Below, one piece after another: positions 11,819 to 17,351 of a stretch of DNA of 21,281 bases. The position numbers were made by a program, and so were the translations under genes. Positions within the stretch are counted from its first letter, which is position 1. Every line of letters begins with the position of its first letter. Source of the DNA: a virus. The stretch is taken from positions 1 to 21,281 of the IMG/VR virus record IMGVR_UViG_3300025695_000116; one strand, written 5' to 3'. The notes beneath the pieces are model-generated. The model worked only from the letters and a program-made list of their open reading frames with translations, was not told the origin of the DNA and made no database searches.

Positions 11819-12295
11819 GTGGACCCTATCAGCTGTGTTACTCTTGCGGCTGGTGCCTTTAAGACTATTAAATCTGCTATTGCAGCAGGTAGAGACTTAC
11901 AAGACATGACCAGCCAACTTTCTACTTGGGGTAAGGCGTTTAGTGATTTTTCTAATATAGAAGAAAGAACTAAAAACCCTCCTTGGTGGCAAAAGACTTT
12001 TAAAGGCAGTGATGAAGAAACTGCCCTTGAAATATTTGCACATAAGAAGAAGATGGAATCCATGCGTGAAGAGATCAAAGGCCACATATCGTGGAACTAT
12101 GGTCCTAAAGCATGGGAAGAAGTATTACAGATAGAGGCGTCTATGCGTAAGAGACGTAAAGAAGAACTTTACAAGAAACAAGAAAGATTAGATAACCTAA
12201 TCAATTGGACCATAGGTCTTCTAGTGTTTGGCATTGGAATTGCCATTCTAGGTAGTATCGCATGGTTTGTCGGTAACTACCAAGGGAGATGGTAA
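11819..12295 (+). CDS. Phage protein with C-terminal membrane anchor
   Basis: A 158-aa protein with a GTG start supported by GGGAGA at 11805-11810. It begins MDPISCVTLAAGAFKTIKSA, continues as a helical, charged domain (PPWWQKTFKGSDEETALEIF, HISWNYGPKAWEEVLQIEAS, then a basic helix), and ends in a hydrophobic segment (residues about 129-152, TIGLLVFGIGIAILGSIAWF). Proteins of this type are common but uncharacterised in marine phages. Its place between two membrane/coiled-coil proteins suggests a lysis or envelope role; a virion role is also possible. Confidence 0.7.
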   Translation: MDPISCVTLAAGAFKTIKSAIAAGRDLQDMTSQLSTWGKAFSDFSNIEERTKNPPWWQKTFKGSDEETALEIFAHKKKMESMREEIKGHISWNYGPKAWEEVLQIEASMRKRRKEELYKKQERLDNLINWTIGLLVFGIGIAILGSIAWFVGNYQGRW

Positions 12296-12296
12296 C

Positions 12297-12656
12297 ATGG
12301 AAAACTTAAAATTACCTATAGCCCTTGTTATGGCTATGGCAGTACAACTTGCCGCTGGTGTTTGGTGGGTATCTCAACAAGCCGCTACTATATCTAGCCT
12401 AGAAGACACAGTTAGTCAGCTAGGCTCTCGCATGGCTATTGAGGACAACGTTAATCTTAGGCGTGATGTTCAAGATAATGCGATGGAAATAGAGTATCTC
12501 CACGAGGAGATTGATGAGTTGTGGGAAGAAGAAGAGAACTTAGCTAATGCTATAGGTATGCTTACTAAACTACAGCAGCGCTTAGCGATCTTAGAGAATG
12601 AATTAAAATATATTAACCGTGACCACGACAATGTATTGGATATGAAGAATCATTAG
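12297..12656 (+). CDS. Membrane protein with coiled coil, holin- or spanin-like (copy B)
   Basis: A 119-aa protein: membrane segment at residues 6-26 (LPIALVMAMAVQLAAGVWWV), then a long acidic coiled coil (YLHEEIDELWEEEENLANAI and ILENELKYINRDHD). ATG 12297 is chosen because GGGAGATGG lies just upstream; the longer reading from 12267 lies within the previous gene. Same design as the 91-aa protein at 11538, with matching Q-x-x-G-V-x-W spacing in the membrane helix, so duplication is likely. Long periplasmic coiled coils are a feature of inner-membrane spanins, but no outer-membrane partner is seen here. Confidence 0.7.
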   Translation: MENLKLPIALVMAMAVQLAAGVWWVSQQAATISSLEDTVSQLGSRMAIEDNVNLRRDVQDNAMEIEYLHEEIDELWEEEENLANAIGMLTKLQQRLAILENELKYINRDHDNVLDMKNH

Positions 12657-12659
12657 ATA

Positions 12660-12791
12660 ATGAGATATGTCAAAAAGAAAGACAAATACATTTTTTATGA
12701 CAATAACAATAAAATAATAATTGTAACTAGAAACCGATCTATAGGAGAAAAGCTATGCCACAAGGAAAAGGAACTTACGGAACCAAAGTAG
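12660..12791 (+). CDS. Possible small basic protein (43 aa)
   Basis: A 43-aa ORF beginning 3 nt after the previous stop. RYVKKKDKYIFYDNNNKIII reads like a real beta-strand pattern (KYIFYDNNNKIIIVT), but no good ribosome-binding site is visible and its last 37 nt overlap the next gene in another frame. It may be translated by re-initiation. Function unknown. Confidence 0.4.
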   Translation: MRYVKKKDKYIFYDNNNKIIIVTRNRSIGEKLCHKEKELTEPK

Positions 12792-12832
12792 GACGTCCAC
12801 CTAAAAAGCCTAAAGGCGGTAAGAAGAAGTAA
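12755..12832 (+). CDS. Very small basic protein (25 aa)
   Basis: A 25-aa ORF with an excellent ribosome-binding site (AGGAGA at 12743-12748). The peptide is almost entirely G, K, P and R after MPQGKGTYGTKVGRP, with an AT-hook-like GRPPKKPK core. Peptides opening with M-P-x-G-K-G-T-Y-G and ending in a lysine run are familiar from marine phage genomes, so I think it is real. It could bind nucleic acid; function unknown. It is followed within 2 nt by another basic protein. Confidence 0.65.
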   Translation: MPQGKGTYGTKVGRPPKKPKGGKKK

Positions 12833-12833
12833 T

Positions 12834-13199
12834 ATGGGAAGAGCTAATCCAAAACTATGGGAGAGGGCCAAGACTCGTGCGAAGTCTCGTATGGGTGGTA
12901 AACACTCCGCTAGAGCTATGCAACTTGCTGCCAAGATCTATAGGGACTTGGGAGGCACTTATACAGGTACTAAAACCAAAGCACAAAAGTCTATGACTAA
13001 ATGGACTAAACAGAAGTGGCGTACTAAGTCTGGTAAACCCTCTGTGCTTGGGCCTAAAGCTACAGGTGAACGTTATTTACCTACTAATTCAATCAACCGT
13101 ATGACTGCTGAACGCTATGCTAGGTCTTCCGCTAAAAAGCGTAAAGACACTAAAGCAGGTAAACAGTATTCATCACAACCTAAGAAGCGTAAGTCATGA
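12834..13199 (+). CDS. DUF5872-like basic protein
   Basis: A 121-aa basic protein. The opening GRANPKLWERAKTRAKSRMG, then GKHSARAMQLAAKIY, a G-rich turn and KWTKQKWRTKSGKPS match the pattern I know as DUF5872, found in marine phages, giant viruses and some bacteria. It has no known function; its charge and conserved W and R positions suggest nucleic-acid binding. The end is a lysine/serine-rich tail (SSQPKKRKS). It overlaps the following ORF as ATGA. It is one of several very basic proteins flanking the large terminase. Confidence 0.75.
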   Translation: MGRANPKLWERAKTRAKSRMGGKHSARAMQLAAKIYRDLGGTYTGTKTKAQKSMTKWTKQKWRTKSGKPSVLGPKATGERYLPTNSINRMTAERYARSSAKKRKDTKAGKQYSSQPKKRKS

Positions 13200-13345
13200 A
13201 TGATATTGACAAAATTAAATCAGCTGATAGGCAACGCCAAATGAATAAAGCTTTTAAGTATGGATCTAAGGAAGGTGAAAATAATAACCCCTATCGAGCC
13301 TTAAAGCCAGCTATGAAAGCTTATAAAAAGAGTTATAAAAAGTAA
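13196..13345 (+). CDS. Small basic protein (49 aa) coupled to the large terminase
   Basis: A 49-aa basic ORF (KIKSADRQRQMNKAFKYGSK, ending KAYKKSYKK). It overlaps the preceding stop by 4 nt, and its TAA shares one base with the terminase ATG at 13345, so translation is probably coupled on both sides. No family is recognised. The tight coupling suggests a small partner of packaging or a nucleoid-type peptide, but there is no direct evidence. Confidence 0.6.
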   Translation: MNDIDKIKSADRQRQMNKAFKYGSKEGENNNPYRALKPAMKAYKKSYKK

Positions 13346-14670
13346 TGATACAGTTACATGAGAAACAGTCAGAGGTTATTAGAGATCTATTTGTAGATAA
13401 TACTTGTAGGTACTCAGTGGTAAATGCCGCACGGGGCTTTGGTAAGTCCTATTTAGCGGCTACTGCGGCTATCATTGCCGTACAAGAGTTAATGGCTCTA
13501 GATGATGATGTGCCAAATAAGAATGTAGCGCTTATTGCGCCTACTTATTCACAGGCAGTAGATATCTATTATCCTTTGATTGCTTGGCAACTAGGGATGG
13601 AAGATTATGTAGACAAGTCCTCTAAGGCAGCAGGAACATTTTGGTTCCCTGGAAATGTCCAGTTAAAGCTATGGTCTTATGAGGCTTCACAACGTATGCG
13701 GGGTACTGGTCAGTACTTTGTAGTAGCCGATGAGGTTACTTCTTGGAAGGGTGCGGGTATGAATCTCAAGGAATCTTGGGAGTCTATTATTCAACCTTGT
13801 GTGGCCACTCGTTGGTCCCCTAAGAATGCTAAAAAGTTTAATGCTAACCCCGGGAAGGCGCTGATTATCAGCACACCTAGCGGTTACGATTATTTTTATG
13901 AGATGTATAACAGACAAGATTCTGATGACAACTGGAAAAGCTATACTTACACCTATGAAGACTCACCCTTCCTTGATGAAGAAGAGATTGATAGAGTAAA
14001 GCTAACACTAGATCCGCTCAAGTTCGCCAGAGAGTATACTGCAAGCTTCGAAGACTCTGGTAATAATGTTTTCTATACTTTTAATAGAAAAGAACATATA
14101 AGCAAAGATCTCCCTTATTTCGATGATAATGAGGATGTACACGTAGCAATTGACTTTAACGTTGGTATTATGGCTTCTGTAATTTTCGCTATTCGTGGCG
14201 GACAGATACATATTATTGATGAGATGCAAGGACATCCAGACACAGAAAGTCTGGCCATAGCTCTTAAAGAACGTTTTAAGAATAATAGAATTATTTCTTA
14301 CCCTGACCCTAGTGGTCGTGCTAGGAAATCTTCTGCTGCTGTTGGTACAACAGACTTTAGTATTTTACAAGGTAATGGCATTTCCACTAGAGCGCATACA
14401 AAGGCACCGCCTATTATTGATAGTGTAGCAGCAGTAAACAAAAAGTTTAAGAATGCTGCAGGGGATATTGATATGTATATTCACCCTAAGTGTGTTAATA
14501 CAATTAAGTCCTTAGAACGCACCCAATGGATTGAGAGCAATCCCGATAGCGCTACTATTGATAAAAAAGAAGGTGTAGAACACTGGACAGACGGTCTCCG
14601 CTATGCAGTAGAGTACCTGTATCCTATTCGCTCTGGATCTAAAGTAACAACAAGAGGCTTTGGCTTCTAA
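13345..14670 (+). CDS. Terminase large subunit
   Basis: A 441-aa packaging motor and nuclease. The ATPase domain has the variant Walker A ARGFGKS (residues 29-35, with R30 in the adenine-binding R/K position), Walker B YFVVADE (D129, E130 catalytic) and the coupling motif STPSG at 177-181. The RNase H-like nuclease domain begins with VAIDFNVG, where D270 is a likely metal ligand, and continues with IIDEMQGHPDT and a late acidic HWTDGLRYAVEYL segment. The length matches compact phage large terminases. It pumps DNA into the prohead; the portal gene it docks to is not in the window. Genes on both sides encode very basic proteins. Confidence 0.93.
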   Translation: MIQLHEKQSEVIRDLFVDNTCRYSVVNAARGFGKSYLAATAAIIAVQELMALDDDVPNKNVALIAPTYSQAVDIYYPLIAWQLGMEDYVDKSSKAAGTFWFPGNVQLKLWSYEASQRMRGTGQYFVVADEVTSWKGAGMNLKESWESIIQPCVATRWSPKNAKKFNANPGKALIISTPSGYDYFYEMYNRQDSDDNWKSYTYTYEDSPFLDEEEIDRVKLTLDPLKFAREYTASFEDSGNNVFYTFNRKEHISKDLPYFDDNEDVHVAIDFNVGIMASVIFAIRGGQIHIIDEMQGHPDTESLAIALKERFKNNRIISYPDPSGRARKSSAAVGTTDFSILQGNGISTRAHTKAPPIIDSVAAVNKKFKNAAGDIDMYIHPKCVNTIKSLERTQWIESNPDSATIDKKEGVEHWTDGLRYAVEYLYPIRSGSKVTTRGFGF

Positions 14671-14693
14671 TAAAAATTAAAAGGAATAAATCA

Positions 14694-15509
14694 ATGGCAC
14701 CTAGAAAGTTAAGTGTTAGGTCAAAAATTAGAAATAGAATTTCTCAAGGTAAAGCTTTTGGACGTAAAGTAATGTCTGCTGCACAAAAATCAGCCCTCAT
14801 GAAAGCCGTTAAGGCTTCTGCCGATAAACGTAGGAAACAAGCAAAGTCAGTTGCTAAGACAGCTAATACTCGTGGTCGTTTGGCTTTGTCACGGGGTAGA
14901 CAATCTATTCGGAAGACAAGAAAACGGGTATCACGTGCTATTAAGAATGCACCTGCAAATGCTCGTAAATCTTTTAACAAAGCTGGCGGTAATACAAAAA
15001 TGCTTCGTGCTAAGCTAAAAGTAACACGAGGCGCTAAAACCGCTCGTAGTGCTGCACGGGCCGGAGTAGCAGTTGCTAAGAAACGTGGACGTAAGGCTTT
15101 TAATAAAGCTGGTGGTAACACTGCAGTGCTTCGTGCAAGGAATTCAGTAAGCAACACTTTCCGTGGTACAGGCTCTCGTTCTGCTTCAGCAAGCAACACT
15201 TCTCGCTTGTCTCGTCAAGGTACTGCGGCAAAAGGTCGTTCAGCTACCCGTCAGTCTAATACTCGTACAGCTTCTTTGCGTACACAAAAGTCTAGCACTT
15301 ATGCAAGCCAAGGACAACGTGCGAAGTCTCTAGCACCCGCGTCTCAGGCAGCTTCTCGTTCTCGTAGTGCAGCAGCACAGGGTGCCGCCGCTCGTCCTGG
15401 AATGGGTTCTAAGAATGGCCTCAAGCCTATCGCTAACGTAGGTCGCCGTAAGACTTCTTATGATGGTGGACGCCGTAATCGTATTAACAACCTTATGCGT
15501 AGACCGTAA
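14694..15509 (+). CDS. Extremely basic Ala/Ser/Lys/Arg-rich protein (histone H1-like composition)
   Basis: A 271-aa protein with 73 K+R and only two acidic residues by my count, which would make it one of the most basic phage proteins. It is rich in A, S, T and G and looks like a histone H1 tail or a protamine. An internal repeat, RKSFNKAGGNTKMLRA at 91-106 and RKAFNKAGGNTAVLRA at 133-148, points to segment duplication. No family is recognised. AAAAGGAATA precedes the ATG. It overlaps the next basic gene by one base. It may condense DNA, enter the virion with DNA or bind membranes. It is probably not a chance ORF, since codon positions and RBS are normal. Confidence 0.8.
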   Translation: MAPRKLSVRSKIRNRISQGKAFGRKVMSAAQKSALMKAVKASADKRRKQAKSVAKTANTRGRLALSRGRQSIRKTRKRVSRAIKNAPANARKSFNKAGGNTKMLRAKLKVTRGAKTARSAARAGVAVAKKRGRKAFNKAGGNTAVLRARNSVSNTFRGTGSRSASASNTSRLSRQGTAAKGRSATRQSNTRTASLRTQKSSTYASQGQRAKSLAPASQAASRSRSAAAQGAAARPGMGSKNGLKPIANVGRRKTSYDGGRRNRINNLMRRP

Positions 15510-16105
15510 TGGCTATACTAGGAAAAGTTGGTCGTTTTATAATGACCCCCGCCCGTAAATTGGCGTTAAAAAAGGCACAGAGAGCAGCTGCGAGGGCTGC
15601 TAGACGAAGAGCTAAATCCATAGTACGTAAAAAAGCTATTAAAAAAGTAGCAAAGATGAAATTTAAAAGATCAGCTTCTGGTTTACTTTTAAATTCTAAC
15701 TTTAAAGGCAAAGCAGGTCGTCAATTAAAACGTGCTACTTATGCTAGTAGATTAGCGTCTTCAAGGGCTAAATACGGAAAAGCCCTTACTAAAGAAAAAC
15801 TTTTAGGAGAATTCTTTCCCGGCCTTACTGGTGGCCAAGGGGTTACAAGAAGGCGTTATGCCGACTTGACCTTAGGTGAAAATCTTAGACGAAATATATC
15901 TCGTAATATCAAATTGGCACCCGTTAATGTAGCAATTGGAGCAACGGGGGCTGTTATAGCCATTAGCTCAGCTGAGAAGAAAATAGAGAAACAGGCGCGA
16001 GTATATAATGCAAATAACACAAATAGTTTGTCTAATCAAAGATCTCCAATAAGTTCTAATAGTCACAAGAAAGCCGCTTTAACAAAATACACAAGGATGT
16101 CTTAA
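15509..16105 (+). CDS. Very basic protein with hydrophobic segment (second of three)
   Basis: A 198-aa protein with 48 K+R against about six acidic residues. The N-terminal 60 residues are almost continuous basic helix (ARKLALKKAQRAAARAARRR, IVRKKAIKKVAKMKFKR). A central part (LLGEFFPGLTGGQGVTRRR) looks folded, and residues about 136-154 (LAPVNVAIGATGAVIAISS) form a hydrophobic stretch that could insert in a membrane. It starts on the last base of the previous gene's stop. The opening MAIxGKxGRFI resembles the next protein's MAIKRIAGKFI, so the two are probably paralogous. Function unknown. Confidence 0.78.
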   Translation: MAILGKVGRFIMTPARKLALKKAQRAAARAARRRAKSIVRKKAIKKVAKMKFKRSASGLLLNSNFKGKAGRQLKRATYASRLASSRAKYGKALTKEKLLGEFFPGLTGGQGVTRRRYADLTLGENLRRNISRNIKLAPVNVAIGATGAVIAISSAEKKIEKQARVYNANNTNSLSNQRSPISSNSHKKAALTKYTRMS

Positions 16106-16822
16106 ATGGCTATTAAAAGAATTGCAGGTAAATTTATTAAAAAATTTGCCAAGAGGTTGTCAGCTAAACAGCTGGCAGCTTCTCGCCGAAACATAAAGAA
16201 AGCTGTCATAGCTAGTGCTCGTAAACGGGGTAAGTCTATTGCTGGTGTAGCTCGTAACCCTTTTAAAGCCTATGGCGGCTCTATTGTTAGGAGAACCACT
16301 AAACGCAGAGCCAAACTTTTGTCTAAAACGGCATCAAGTCTTAGAAGCATTAAAATGTCAAAACCCGGTCTTGTTAGTTCTTTGGAGTCAAAATCCAGAG
16401 CAGCCCGTATTGCTGCAGGAACAAAGGCTGGTGCCAAGGCCGATTATGATTTTGTAAATAACATTTATAAAACTAACTTATCCAATCTTGAAAGAAAAGG
16501 AAGTAAAGGTGTTTTAGGGTACTTCAGAGCCTCTGCTGTTCGAAAGTCTAAAAATAGCACCCTAGCTGCTAGGAGCGCACTTAACGCAGCAACCGCTAAC
16601 GCAAGTAAAACTTCTCGTAATTATCAGGTGGCAGACAAGCTAGTGGCACTTAATGAGCGCCAAACAATTCGACTTGCAACCCAGTACGCAGATCTTTCTA
16701 AAGGTAACACTCTTAAAGGCTATGCAGGTACAGTGGCACGAGATGCCGCCCTTACTGGTGCAATCGGTGTAGCCGCTTACGCTGGTTATGACTCTGTTAA
16801 GAATAATAAGAAAAAAACTTAA
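16106..16822 (+). CDS. Very basic protein with C-terminal hydrophobic segment (third of three)
   Basis: A 238-aa basic protein. The N-terminal 100 residues are rich in K, R, A and S (IAGKFIKKFAKRLSAKQLAA, RRTTKRRAKLLSKTASSLRS). The middle is more balanced (DYDFVNNIYKTNLSNLERKG). Near the C-terminus is a glycine/alanine hydrophobic segment (ARDAALTGAIGVAAYAGYDS) followed by KNNKKK. Basic N-terminus plus late hydrophobic segment is the same plan as the gene upstream. It ends the run of basic genes, and an 88-nt gap follows. A virion or DNA-ejection role is possible but unproven. Confidence 0.78.
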   Translation: MAIKRIAGKFIKKFAKRLSAKQLAASRRNIKKAVIASARKRGKSIAGVARNPFKAYGGSIVRRTTKRRAKLLSKTASSLRSIKMSKPGLVSSLESKSRAARIAAGTKAGAKADYDFVNNIYKTNLSNLERKGSKGVLGYFRASAVRKSKNSTLAARSALNAATANASKTSRNYQVADKLVALNERQTIRLATQYADLSKGNTLKGYAGTVARDAALTGAIGVAAYAGYDSVKNNKKKT

Positions 16823-16877
16823 GTATTAAGCTGTATTAAGAATATCCCTGATTACCACATTAATAATAACTTTTTGT

Positions 16878-16906
16878 TACCCATCTGAGGATCGGTAGAG
16901 AGGACA
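16878..16906 (+). promoter_or_regulatory. Leader hairpin and ribosome-binding site of the tail operon, target of the 10936-10947 complement
   Basis: In the 88-nt gap before 16911, TACC (16878-16881) and ATC (16883-16885) can pair with GAT (16890-16892) and GGTA (16894-16897) around a TGAG loop. The next bases hold the ribosome-binding site GAGAGG (16898-16903), 7 nt before the ATG. GTAGAGAGGACA (16895-16906) is the exact reverse complement of TGTCCTCTCTAC at 10936-10947 in the structured element. Pairing would cover the ribosome-binding site. The rest of the gap has a direct repeat GTATTAAG (two copies within 16822-16840) and no clear promoter. Confidence 0.55.
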
Positions 16907-16910
16907 CACT

Positions 16911-17351
16911 ATGCCACGTTCAAAAATAACGTCTACGTCTAAAGACCTAATAACAGACGATGGTGTTTTAGTTTCTGTTATACACGGCGAACAAACACGA
17001 CTAGATGTTGTCGTAGGTTGGTTAACTAACCTTACTGGCTACACTATTTTAGCCAAGGTAGTTGAAGGCAATAATATACAGGGTACAGGAACTAAACCCA
17101 CAGACCCAGCAACAAATCCTGATATTGTTATTTTACCCATAATTGACACAAATACTTCAGACAATCAGCTTGAAATTGTTATACCCCAAACCGTTATTGC
17201 TGGCTGGTCAACAACACCAGAACCTGATCAACCTGTTTATGGTTTTATCGGTTTAGAAATTGCCGATAATGGTATTGGAAATAATCAACAGATCTGGAAA
17301 CCCCTTCGTGGTTTGTTAGAAGTTCGCTATTCACCTACGGAGGCTACATAA
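16911..17351 (+). CDS. Conserved marine-phage structural-type protein upstream of tail fibre
   Basis: A 146-aa beta-rich protein. RLDVVVGWLTNLTGYTILAK, IPQTVIAGWSTTPEPDQPVY, GFIGLEIADNG and the ending IWKPLRGLLEVRYSPTEA match a pattern I know from hypothetical proteins directly upstream of tail fibres in marine phages. The early part (a GEQTRL strand, then LTGYTI) recalls the N-terminal domain of baseplate proteins such as BppU, a resemblance only. It probably belongs to the tail or receptor-binding apparatus. It is the first gene of the tail unit, and its ribosome-binding site is the 12-nt complement of the structured element at 10870. It ends directly before the 806-aa fibre. Confidence 0.75.
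   Translation: MPRSKITSTSKDLITDDGVLVSVIHGEQTRLDVVVGWLTNLTGYTILAKVVEGNNIQGTGTKPTDPATNPDIVILPIIDTNTSDNQLEIVIPQTVIAGWSTTPEPDQPVYGFIGLEIADNGIGNNQQIWKPLRGLLEVRYSPTEAT

Noticed and set aside
14744-15199. Antisense ORF of 151 aa opposite the basic gene
   Set aside because: Leu/Ala/Arg-rich complement of a K/R/A-rich gene; no start signal and all real genes are on the other strand.
16882-16888. CATCTGA shared by the tail leader and the P2 loop (10901-10907) as a second contact
   Set aside because: It is a direct, not complementary, match, and its order relative to the 12-nt pairing does not allow a colinear duplex.
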